Assembly (NCBI GenBank): GCA_022827025.1 | Contig: JAJDTT010000218.1 | Span: 1-40,402, forward strand | Origin: Acidobacteriota bacterium | GTDB lineage: Bacteria; Acidobacteriota; UBA6911; RPQK01; JAJDTT01 | Reading direction: 5' to 3' | Length of the DNA: 40,402 nucleotides | Part shown: positions 31,389 through 40,402 of the stretch, in pieces | Layout of the letters: every line of letters begins with the position of its first letter | How positions within the stretch are numbered: the stretch's first letter is position 1 | Position numbers and translations under genes: made by a program | The notes under the pieces: generated by a model | The model's input: the letters and a program-made list of their open reading frames with translations, nothing else | Database searches by the model: none | What the model was told of the DNA's origin: nothing

Positions 31389-32268
31389 GGCACAACTCGA
31401 GGCGGTCCAGCTCCCGGTCCATCTTCTCCTTGTTCCCGTCGGCCATGGAGCAGAGGGGCAATCGATAGGACTCGGTCAGGCGCCCCATTCGGGACAGGGC
31501 ATACTTGACCGGAATGGGGTTGGACTCCACAAAATTGAGGTTCATGAGATTGAGATAGCGATGGTGCAGGGCGCGGGCCTCGACCAGACGCTCCTCCCGG
31601 ACCAGCGCCATCATCCGGGACATCTCCGCCGGGATGACGTTGCTGGCCACGGAGATGACCCCTTCCGCCCCCAGGCAGGCCATGGGAAAGGCCAGGCTGT
31701 CATCGCCCGAGAGGACCCGGAACCCTTCGGGCCGCCGCCTCAGCAGTTCCATGATCTGATCCAGGTTCCCGCTGGCCTCCTTGACGCCCACGATCTTGTC
31801 CACGCCGGCCAGGCGGATCTGGGTATCCACCGAAATGTTGGTTCCGGTCCTCCCCGGGACGTTGTAGAACACCAAGGGAACGTCCAGGTCACGGACGACT
31901 TCGGAAAAATGCCGGAAAGTTCCCTCGGGGGTCGGCTTGTTGTAGTAGGGCGTCACCGAGAGGATGGCGTTCGCGCCTGCTTCCTGAGCGCCAAACGCCA
32001 GTTGACAAGCATAAAGGGTGTCGTTGGTCCCCGCTCCGGCCACCACCGGAACCGCTCCCGCTGCCGTCTCCACGCAGGTCTCAATGACCCAGACGTACTC
32101 CTCCTCGGTCAGGGTGACGCTCTCGCCAGTGGTCCCGCAGGGGACCAGAAAGTCGATTCCCGATTCGATCTGCCACTCCACCAACTTGCGGTACGCGTCC
32201 ACATCCACGTCACGCTGAGATGTGAAGGGGGTGACCAGGGCAGTTCCACAGCCTTTTAGTTCAATCAT
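31372..32268 (-). CDS. dapA: 4-hydroxy-tetrahydrodipicolinate synthase
   Basis: 298 residues, TIM barrel. GTTGES at 45-50, TPYYNKP at 106-112, FYNVPGRTG at 134-142 with the active Tyr135, and the Schiff-base Lys163 in VGVKEASGN. It condenses pyruvate with aspartate semialdehyde. ATG 32268 follows GGAGAG and gives MIELKGCGTALVTPF, the family beginning; the open frame reaching 32487 is only overlap with dapB. It overlaps dapB by eight bases. Confidence 0.95.
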   Translation of the reverse strand: MIELKGCGTALVTPFTSQRDVDVDAYRKLVEWQIESGIDFLVPCGTTGESVTLTEEEYVWVIETCVETAAGAVPVVAGAGTNDTLYACQLAFGAQEAGANAILSVTPYYNKPTPEGTFRHFSEVVRDLDVPLVFYNVPGRTGTNISVDTQIRLAGVDKIVGVKEASGNLDQIMELLRRRPEGFRVLSGDDSLAFPMACLGAEGVISVASNVIPAEMSRMMALVREERLVEARALHHRYLNLMNLNFVESNPIPVKYALSRMGRLTESYRLPLCSMADGNKEKMDRELDRLELCHVRSH

Positions 32269-32959
32269 TCTGCTCTCCGAAAACGGCATCCTCGAACGCG
32301 TGGAAGCCCTGCTTGCCCTGGATCCACCGCCCGGCGAAGAGAGCGCCCCGGGCGAAGCCGCCGCGGCTGCGCGCCTGGTGCTCCAGGGTGATGGTATCCA
32401 CAGCAGAGTCGAACCCGGCGACGTGGATTCCGGGGAAATGTCCCGCCCGGACGCTGACGGCGTCCACCGAACGGCCATAACATTCACTCAGGATCTTCTC
32501 CATGGCGATGGCGGTGCCGGACGGCGCGTCGAGCTTCTGGACGTGGTGGGTTTCCACCAGGTAGGGGTGGTATTCCTCGAACCTCGATAACATCTCGCCG
32601 GCGCGCCGAGTCAACTGGAAGAAGATCTGGACGCCGAGGCTGAAGTTGCCCGCCCAGACGCAGGCGCCGCCGCCCCGGATCACCGTGTCCCGGACCGCAT
32701 CGATCTGGTCATACCATCCGGTCGTGCCCACCACGATGGGAATCCCGCAACGGACGGCGTTCGCGACGTTCATCGGAACGATGTGCGCCGTCGAGAAATC
32801 CATGAGGACGTCGGTTCTGGCGAGCCAATCGCCTGAGAAACCCGCCTCCAATGGATTCTCGTCGATGTCCATCCAGTAGACGATCTCGTCGCCCGCCTCT
32901 TGCGCGGCCGCCTCGATGGCCCTTCCCATCTTTCCGTAGCCGATCAACGTGATGTTCAT
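32261..32959 (-). CDS. dapB: 4-hydroxy-tetrahydrodipicolinate reductase
   Basis: 232 residues. A Rossmann motif ITLIGYGKMGRAI at the N-terminus is followed by MDFSTAHIV, VVGTTGWYDQ and the catalytic block HHVQKLDAPSGTA. It reduces the dapA product with NAD(P)H. The protein is shorter than the E. coli form (273 residues), as in several phyla with a compact C-terminal domain. ATG 32959 is preferred to a GTG six bases earlier, though both have acceptable upstream sites. It lies downstream of lysC by 53 bases. Confidence 0.93.
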   Translation of the reverse strand: MNITLIGYGKMGRAIEAAAQEAGDEIVYWMDIDENPLEAGFSGDWLARTDVLMDFSTAHIVPMNVANAVRCGIPIVVGTTGWYDQIDAVRDTVIRGGGACVWAGNFSLGVQIFFQLTRRAGEMLSRFEEYHPYLVETHHVQKLDAPSGTAIAMEKILSECYGRSVDAVSVRAGHFPGIHVAGFDSAVDTITLEHQARSRGGFARGALFAGRWIQGKQGFHAFEDAVFGEQND

Positions 32960-33012
32960 GTCCACCCCGGACTTTCCCGGAAGTCAAAGAATTGCTGAAC
33001 CGTGAACCGCCC

Positions 33013-34395
33013 TTACTTGACGGGCTCGAACAACTCCCGGTCCGGCTGCCGGAAGAACTCTTCGTGGAGCAGCCAAACGGCCTCCTCCATTGTCTCCTCC
33101 GCAACCAGAAATGTCATGTTGATGCGCGACGCCCCCTGGGAGATCATCTGAACGTTGATTCCCTCCAGAGCCCCGAAGATTCGGGCCGCGATCCCCGGGG
33201 TCTCCTTCACGTCCTCGCCGACGATGCAGATGATGGCCATGTCGGGCGCGACCCGGACCTCGCCGAACTCCGCCAGATCGCTGCGGATCGCCTCCAGCTC
33301 CTGGGAGGAATCGACGGTCAGGGAGACGTTGACCTCGGACGTGGCCACCACGTCCACCACCGTTTCGTGGGTCTCGAACACCTCGAAGATCCGTCGCAGG
33401 AAGCCATAGGAGAGCAGCATCTGAGTGGACAGGATGTTGACGATGGTGATGCCCCGCTTGCAGGCGATGGACTTGATGGGACTGGAGGAGGAGACGGGGG
33501 CCGCGGAAATGAAGGTTCCCGGCTGGTCGATCTGCCTGGAGTTGCAGACATGCACGGGGATGTCCCGGTCGATCGCCGGCACCAGCGTGCTGGGATGGAG
33601 CACCTTGGCCCCGAAGTAGGCCAACTCGGCCGCTTCCGCGAAGGAGATGGCCCGAATCTTGTAGACGCCCGGAACGATCCGGGGGTCCGCGGTGAGGACG
33701 CCCGGAACGTCGGTCCAGATCTGGATATCTTCGGCCTCCAGCGCGGCTCCGATCAATGAGGCCGTGTAATCGGACCCTCCCCGCCCGATGGTGGTGGTGA
33801 CCCCTTCGACCGTGGAGCCGATGAATCCCGGCGCGACGATCACCTTGCCTTCCCGCAACCGGGGCAGAAGCTGTTTCCGCACGCAACTCCGGGTGAGGTC
33901 CTGCAGGACGGCAGCCCTGGTGAAGTGCTCGTCGGTCCGGATCAGATCCCGAGAGTCCACCAGCTCGGCGGGGATTCCGTTCTCCTGCAGGACCTCGGAG
34001 AAAATCAGCGTGCTCAAACGTTCGCCGAAGGAGGCGACACGATCCATGCTTCGGGGACTGGTCTCGCCCAGCAGATAGAGTCCCTGGACAATGTCGGTCA
34101 TCTCCTGGAAGAGGCCGGAAAGCGACGTTTCCACATTCGACCAGCGGCGGCCCGTGAGGAGCTCGCGAGCCACCTTCAGGTGCAAATCCCTCAGGCCGTC
34201 CCGTATCGACCAGGCCGTGTCGATATCCCCGGAAGAGGCGCTTCGAGCCATCTCCAACAGGCCATTGGTGGTCTTGCCCATGGCGGACAAGACCACGACC
34301 TCGCCCCGGGAGAGTTGCCGCCGAATGACCTGGACGGCTCGCGTCACCGCGTCCGTGTCTTGAACTGAGGTCCCACCGAACTTGAGTACGATCAC
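33013..34395 (-). CDS. lysC: aspartate kinase with C-terminal ACT domains
   Basis: 460 residues. The kinase begins VLKFGGTSVQD and has GFIGSTVEGVTTTIGRGGSD and IWTDVPGVLTADPRIV. Two ACT domains follow (ETVVDVVATSEVNVSLTV and GINVQMISQGASRINMTFLV), indicating allosteric control by lysine or threonine. It phosphorylates aspartate, the first step to lysine, methionine and threonine. GTG 34395 is used. It is the first gene of the minus-strand run lysC-dapB-dapA-dapD-aminotransferase-SAM hydrolase. I see no clear lysine riboswitch in the leader. Confidence 0.93.
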   Translation of the reverse strand: MIVLKFGGTSVQDTDAVTRAVQVIRRQLSRGEVVVLSAMGKTTNGLLEMARSASSGDIDTAWSIRDGLRDLHLKVARELLTGRRWSNVETSLSGLFQEMTDIVQGLYLLGETSPRSMDRVASFGERLSTLIFSEVLQENGIPAELVDSRDLIRTDEHFTRAAVLQDLTRSCVRKQLLPRLREGKVIVAPGFIGSTVEGVTTTIGRGGSDYTASLIGAALEAEDIQIWTDVPGVLTADPRIVPGVYKIRAISFAEAAELAYFGAKVLHPSTLVPAIDRDIPVHVCNSRQIDQPGTFISAAPVSSSSPIKSIACKRGITIVNILSTQMLLSYGFLRRIFEVFETHETVVDVVATSEVNVSLTVDSSQELEAIRSDLAEFGEVRVAPDMAIICIVGEDVKETPGIAARIFGALEGINVQMISQGASRINMTFLVAEETMEEAVWLLHEEFFRQPDRELFEPVK

Positions 34396-35395
34396 ACCGT
34401 CATCTCGCGCAATTTCGAGAAACCGTAATATACCCCGAATCCTTCACGGGAGATCCAACGATCACTGTGTGGAGGTCGCCGGAGAAAGAGGGGAACGAGC
34501 ACTCGGAAGGCAAAAAAAGTGTCCCAAGTGATATTCGCGAGTTGCACTGCCTCGGAAAGCACGTCCTTCCGACCCGAGTGGGGCCAGTTTCCGCGCCCCC
34601 AAGTGGAGTATCCGCCGCCGTGTTCGACCAAGTCCCCGGAGGAACCTGCCCTTGCCCCTGGCGACTTCGACTCCTCTCCAAGGGGGCCGTCCTTCTTCGA
34701 GGATCCCCGGTAAAACCGGCTGACCTCAATATCGAAGCGACCTGCCGCCCTGGAGCCGCACCCCCGATGGCAGCCTCCGAGTACCCGCGTTCGCCACCCT
34801 CGCCCGAAGGCTCCGGCAGGTCCGGCGCGCCTCTTCGGCGCTCGCCCCTCAACCGATCGAAACTCGAAACCGGCGAGGAACTCGCCCGCCCGCCACTGGC
34901 CGCCTCCCCTTTTCCAGGACCGGAATCCCGGAGCCGGATCAGCTGGCCGCGACCGGCGCCGCCTCGGGGCCAACTTGCGTCTACCCCTTGGGACAAGAAA
35001 AATTCTACGCATTTCTCAGACCTGCGCAACCAGAAGATTCACCAAGAAATTGAGCCTTTTTATTGTGGATTTCGGCTGCAAAACCCTATCCGTAATTGCA
35101 ACTTCACTTATGTTCCACACAGCCACAATTTATCCACACCTTGTCCACATGCCTTTAAAAACGTCCCAAAGACCATATCCGCGAAGTTTTCTCGGGAGCA
35201 TCTTCACAAGTTATAATTAGGCCGATTTGGTTGTTTGTAAATCCGCTTTTTTCTTCTTGGACCCCTGACAAAAAATTGACGATGCCATCTCCGGACACCC
35301 CTGACGCCCGAAATGGAGTCCACGAAACATTGCGGATTCGGAATTGCCGGACTGGTGGAGGCTCGCGAGTATACTCGCCATAACAGAGGCGCGAC
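34396..35395. other. 1-kb gene-free stretch upstream of lysC
   Basis: The left two thirds is G+C-rich; long open frames on both strands overlap each other there, but their Arg/Ser/Pro/Gly-rich translations resemble nothing. From about 35000 the DNA becomes clearly A+T-richer up to 35280, and a cluster of DnaA-box-like 9-mers lies within it. The lysC promoter should be in the left part; TATATT on the minus strand near 34430 is a candidate -10, without a good -35. Confidence 0.5.
35064..35149. promoter_or_regulatory. cluster of DnaA-box-like 9-mers in an A+T-rich patch
   Basis: A perfect consensus TTATCCACA lies at 35130-35138, TTGTCCACA at 35141-35149 (one mismatch), TGTTCCACA at 35111-35119 (two mismatches), and TGTGGATTT in the opposite sense at 35064-35072 (two mismatches). 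All are within 86 bases of a locally A+T-rich region. This could be a DnaA-binding regulatory or titration site, or part of an origin; dnaA, dnaN and gyrB are not in the window. Confidence 0.4.
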
Positions 35396-35872
35396 GTGGA
35401 AGACCGGCCGAATCGCATCGTCTCGGGAGGACAGACGGGAGTCGACCGGGCGGCCCTGGACGCGACCCTGGAGCTTTCGCTCGATTGCGGCGGCTGGTGC
35501 CCGAGGGGCCGGCGCGCCGAGGACGGTCCTCTCGATGACCGCTATCCGCTCCGGGAGACGCCTCTCCGGCGGTACGAACAGAGAACCGACTGGAACGTTC
35601 GAGACTCGAACGGGACCCTCATCCTGTTCCGGACTCGAGCGGACAGCGGCACCCGGCTCACCTGGGAGCGGGCCCAAAGCCGGGGGCGGCCTTGCCGGCG
35701 GGTCGACCTGGACCAGGACCCTGGAATCGAACCGGTCTTGGAATGGATCCGGAGGCACGGGATCCAGGTTCTGAACGTGGCGGGTCCCAGGGAGAGCTCC
35801 AGCCCTGGAGTCTACGACCGGGCCAGGGCATTCCTGGTCAGGCTGTTGGGGGAAAGATCCGATCGAAGTTGA
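35396..35872 (+). CDS. putative molybdenum-carrier / YpsA-like Rossmann protein
   Basis: 158 residues. IVSGGQTGVDRAALD at the N-terminus is the signature shared by the Mo-carrier (MoCP) and YpsA/SLOG-type Rossmann-like proteins; CGGWCPRGRRAEDGPL, TDWNVRDSNGTLILF and LNVAGPRESSSPGVYDRA complete the pattern. The family may bind nucleotide or molybdate ligands; the true substrate is unknown. GTG 35396 follows AGAGG. Its last 35 bases overlap the convergent amidohydrolase gene. Confidence 0.8.
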   Translation: MEDRPNRIVSGGQTGVDRAALDATLELSLDCGGWCPRGRRAEDGPLDDRYPLRETPLRRYEQRTDWNVRDSNGTLILFRTRADSGTRLTWERAQSRGRPCRRVDLDQDPGIEPVLEWIRRHGIQVLNVAGPRESSSPGVYDRARAFLVRLLGERSDRS

Positions 35873-36740
35873 CGGTCTGGATCTTGCGCCGATCGTCCCG
35901 GTCCAGACCGAGGCGCTGCAAGATCCGGGACTGCACCGCCCAGACCGGACGTTGCCAGCCCCGCGGAAAGAACGAAGAGTCGGTTCCAAACAGAATCCGG
36001 TCCGGACCCAGGATCTCGAGAGTGCGGGCGAAGACCTGCTCCAGGGTCAGCCCCGAGTATCGAATCCAGGAATTGGAGCTGGACGTGTCCAGGTGAACAT
36101 TGGGACAGAGGTCCCCCAGCATGAGGGCCTCGCGGAACATGCCGGCGCCGAAGTGGGGGAGGATGAACGGCAGATCGGGCCAGGCCAGGGCCAACGGATG
36201 AACGTTCAAGGGATTCGAATACCTGAGGTCGAACCGGGCCGGCAATCCCAGCTTCTTCCTGGCCCCGACCGTCAGCACGCCGCAATGAATGAACAACGCC
36301 GTGCCGGGCACCGATGCCAGCCGCTCGACCACGTGAAGCACCCGCGGGTCCGAGAGTTCATATCCGTGCATGCCGGGAAACAGGCAGGCGCCGCGGAGCC
36401 CCAGTTCCGTGACCGCCCGGGCCACCCGGTCCGTGGCGGCCGGCCGCGTCGGGTCCACCATGAAGAAGCCGACGAAACGGCCAGGATGCCAGGCCAAGGC
36501 TTCCGCCACAGACTCTTCATCCTCCGGAACGCTGGCGATGATCGCCGCCCGGCCGACCTGGTGGCGATCCAGCTCCGCAACCCAACGGTCCGCCAACTCC
36601 CGGTTGGAGCCGGGCGGCTCCCACGCCAGGATTCGGCAGGCATCGGCCACGGGGTCGTCCCCTTGGATCCCTCTTTCTCCTGCCAGCGTCCGGACGAAGT
36701 TCCGGGAGAAGAAATGGCAGTGCGCGTCATTCGGCTTCAT
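35838..36740 (-). CDS. amidohydrolase_2-type metal-dependent hydrolase
   Basis: 300 residues. HCH at residues 7-9 is the metal HxH, IHCGV holds a later His, LPHFGAGM another, and GTDSSFF the catalytic Asp: the order of the amidohydrolase-2/TIM-barrel group, which includes decarboxylases and lactone hydrolases. The exact substrate is unknown. ATG 36740 follows GGGGAGA; a frame reaching 36764 lacks this. It is the last gene of a run after the PP2C gene, 20 bases apart. Confidence 0.82.
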   Translation of the reverse strand: MKPNDAHCHFFSRNFVRTLAGERGIQGDDPVADACRILAWEPPGSNRELADRWVAELDRHQVGRAAIIASVPEDEESVAEALAWHPGRFVGFFMVDPTRPAATDRVARAVTELGLRGACLFPGMHGYELSDPRVLHVVERLASVPGTALFIHCGVLTVGARKKLGLPARFDLRYSNPLNVHPLALAWPDLPFILPHFGAGMFREALMLGDLCPNVHLDTSSSNSWIRYSGLTLEQVFARTLEILGPDRILFGTDSSFFPRGWQRPVWAVQSRILQRLGLDRDDRRKIQTVNFDRIFPPTA

Positions 36741-36760
36741 GATTCTCCCCTTCCCGTAAA

Positions 36761-37489
36761 TCACCCGATCTGAACCAGCACCACGGAGACGTTGTCCAAT
36801 CCACCCTTGAAATTGGCGGCCTGCACCAGGTGACGGGCCATGGCGCGCACGGACCCGGATCGGCAGACGTCTTCGATCTCACCGTCTCCGAGCTGATCGC
36901 TGAGACCGTCGGTACAGAGCAGAAAGAGATCTCCGGCCCGGACGTCCACGGCGAAAACATCCGCCTCGACCGGGGGGCTCAGCCCCAGCGCCTGTTCCAC
37001 GAGGTGCTTGTGGGGGTGCCGGCGAGCCTGCTCCTTGGAGAGAAGTCCCTTCCGGTAGAGCCGGAATACCGGCGAGTGATCGGTGGTCAACTGGTCCAAT
37101 TTTTGGTTCCGGCACCGATAGACACGACTATCGCCCACATGTCCGATCCAGGCCTCTTCCGGCGCCGGTCCGGAGAGCAGGAGCGCGCTGAGAGTCGTTC
37201 CCATCCCCTTGCGCGCCGGGTGGGCCACCTGGTCCCGGTAAACCGCCTCGTCCGCCTGGCGGATGGCCTCGCGCAAGGCCGATGCCGGGGGCAGGACACC
37301 TCCCGCCATCACGCGCCGGAAAGCCGTAGCCGCCAAATCACTGGCTACTTCTCCGGCGGCATGCCCTCCCATCCCGTCGCACACTCCGAACAGATGGTTT
37401 TCCGGACACTCGATCAGCGTGTCTTCGTTCACGGGACGCACCCAGCCCACGTGGGTCGCGCAATGGTGCCGGTAGCCGGGAGTCTTCAT
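36761..37489 (-). CDS. PP2C-family serine/threonine protein phosphatase (Stp/PrpC type)
   Basis: 242 residues. Motifs in order: RPVNEDTL, VCDGMGGHAAGEVASD, GMGTTLSALLL, GHVGDSRVYR, LCTDGLSDQL and DNVSVVLVQI, giving all metal-binding Asp residues. It removes phosphate from proteins phosphorylated by Hanks-type kinases. ATG 37489 gives the family beginning; upstream extension to 37678 overlaps the zinc-ribbon gene in another frame. Eleven bases separate the two genes. No kinase gene is in the window. Confidence 0.92.
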   Translation of the reverse strand: MKTPGYRHHCATHVGWVRPVNEDTLIECPENHLFGVCDGMGGHAAGEVASDLAATAFRRVMAGGVLPPASALREAIRQADEAVYRDQVAHPARKGMGTTLSALLLSGPAPEEAWIGHVGDSRVYRCRNQKLDQLTTDHSPVFRLYRKGLLSKEQARRHPHKHLVEQALGLSPPVEADVFAVDVRAGDLFLLCTDGLSDQLGDGEIEDVCRSGSVRAMARHLVQAANFKGGLDNVSVVLVQIG

Positions 37490-37500
37490 CTCGGGAATTC

Positions 37501-37728
37501 TCAAGGCAGCGAATTCAAACCGTTGGGGCCGTCCAGCAAACGGAGATGGCACTGGACCAGCCCATAGACGATCAACACCAGCAGAATCCAGGCGCCCACC
37601 TTCTTCCAGGGTGGGTGGGTGAGCTGAATCCCGCAATAGGGACAGTACGTGCTGCGCCGGGGCAGGGTGTACCGGCAACTCGGACAGACTTCCGGAGAAT
37701 GCCGTTTGGATTTGCGGTCAGATGTCAC
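37501..37728 (-). CDS. small zinc-ribbon protein with one membrane helix
   Basis: 75 residues. CPSC (15-18) and CPYC (29-32) form a zinc ribbon, and WILLVLIVYGLVQ (about 47-60) is a membrane helix; the short tail would lie on the other side. No enzymatic motif. GTG 37728 is the only good start. It is located between ligA and the PP2C gene on the same strand, so it may be a small membrane partner of the phosphatase, which is inference. Confidence 0.7.
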   Translation of the reverse strand: MTSDRKSKRHSPEVCPSCRYTLPRRSTYCPYCGIQLTHPPWKKVGAWILLVLIVYGLVQCHLRLLDGPNGLNSLP

Positions 37729-37811
37729 GGCAGATCCTATCCGATATCAAATCCGGGCCGGCGCTCCTGCCGGCAGCCGCCCGAAGATCGGACCGGCGAT
37801 GAATTCCGCCT

Positions 37812-39923
<2,112 letters not shown>

Positions 39924-39949
39924 CTATCTGCTATTCTTTCAGCGGTTCG

Positions 39950-40168
39950 ATGGCCAAGCCGATTGTATGCAAGATCGCCTTTACCGTGACGTTTCCCGTC
40001 CGGTACGAACGTCGGGGCCACGTCTCCGCCCGCAAGATGCACTGCCTTGCGACGCATCAGCTCTCCAACCTGGAAATCATCCAGACCATCGACCATCTCT
40101 TCGAGTGTCCCACCTGCCTGGACGCGTACCGGTTCATCCGCTCGGCGGTTCTACAGGACTGTAAATAG
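39950..40168 (+). CDS. small Cys/His protein, possible zinc-binding (ZAS-like) motif
   Basis: 72 residues. I do not recognise the family. HLFECPTC fits the Hx3Cx2C pattern of zinc-binding anti-sigma (ZAS) domains, with further His and Cys (HCLATH) about 18 residues before it. There is no membrane helix and no sigma-factor gene nearby. It begins at ATG 39950 with a weak binding site and is divergent from ligA, with 134 bases between starts. Coding is supported by the ordered Cys/His pattern and clean stop. Confidence 0.55.
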   Translation: MAKPIVCKIAFTVTFPVRYERRGHVSARKMHCLATHQLSNLEIIQTIDHLFECPTCLDAYRFIRSAVLQDCK

Positions 40169-40192
40169 GCGATCGCCGGCAAACCGGAGGAG

Positions 40193-40212
40193 CGGCGGTT
40201 TCCTAACCGCCG
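40193..40212. repeat. 8-bp-stem hairpin repeat, copy 2
   Basis: CGGCGGTT, loop TCCT and AACCGCCG, preceded by GGAG as at 241-260. It lies 25 bases past the stop of the small Cys/His gene and could also end its transcript. The last 190 bases of the window show no gene. Confidence 0.6.
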
Positions 40213-40402
40213 ATTCTCGAGACGTGGGGGGAAACGGGCGATTGGAAATCCGTCGCTCCGTCTAGGAGCCTGCGCGGCAGAAATTGATCTGCTGCGAAAG
40301 CGTATAATCGGTCCATATTTCCCCGATTTCTCGGCGAATAGAACAACTATGCGCCTCTAAATCGTGAAAATCTGGCCTCGATTCTCCACTTTCTCGCTAC
40401 GA

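Noticed and set aside
34400-35216. Overlapping open frames on both strands upstream of lysC
   Set aside because: Both are Arg/Ser/Pro/Gly-rich, resemble nothing and overlap each other; neither has a convincing start, so I treat the region as non-coding.

Overview
The window looks like a bacterial chromosome segment of high G+C content. Core genes use mostly G/C-ending codons. The lineage cannot be fixed from sequence alone. The succinylase-type lysine genes (dapD), a short-form dapB, a secreted five-bladed-propeller-like protein and abundant short GC-rich hairpin repeats would fit Acidobacteriota or a similar soil or marine phylum; this is inference.

Left flank (1-3.2 kb): repeat-rich intergenic DNA, a zinc-dependent aspartoacylase/succinylglutamate desuccinylase-family enzyme, and a secreted glycosidase-like protein. 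Island (3.2-25.8 kb): it opens with a HigBA remnant. Next comes a visibly more A+T-rich, seven-gene, same-strand cassette (4168-12554): a GrpE-like C-terminal domain protein, an Hsp70/actin-fold ATPase without a substrate-binding domain, two AAA-type ATPases with a small single-HKD phospholipase-D-type protein between them, a HerA-like translocase, and a protein with a possible winged helix. Convergent to it lies a DNA phosphorothioation module of the Ssp type (sspB-sspC-sspD on the minus strand, sspA divergent), with no recognisable SspE. My main hypothesis is that the seven-gene cassette is the restriction or effector half for the Ssp mark, or an independent defence system parked beside it.

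The right half of the island (19.1-25.7 kb) is a string of toxin-antitoxin or related modules: DUF433/DUF5615, Fic, AlbA-type regulator, MazEF, AbiE and VapBC. Several toxins are visibly broken while their antitoxins remain open. A short same-orientation repeat (core GAGAAGGGGACAGTCAC) sits at or near nearly every module boundary. The island ends near a tRNA-Phe gene.

Right flank (26-40.4 kb): housekeeping genes. These are a small heat-shock protein with a clear promoter; a cysteine desulfurase plus Fe-S scaffold pair; a minus-strand lysine/diaminopimelate operon (lysC-dapB-dapA-dapD-aminotransferase-SAM hydrolase); a 1-kb gene-free stretch with a cluster of DnaA-box-like 9-mers; a convergent Mo-carrier-like gene; and a minus-strand run of ligA, a zinc-ribbon membrane protein, a PP2C phosphatase and an amidohydrolase. 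The window closes with a small Cys/His protein and a hairpin repeat.
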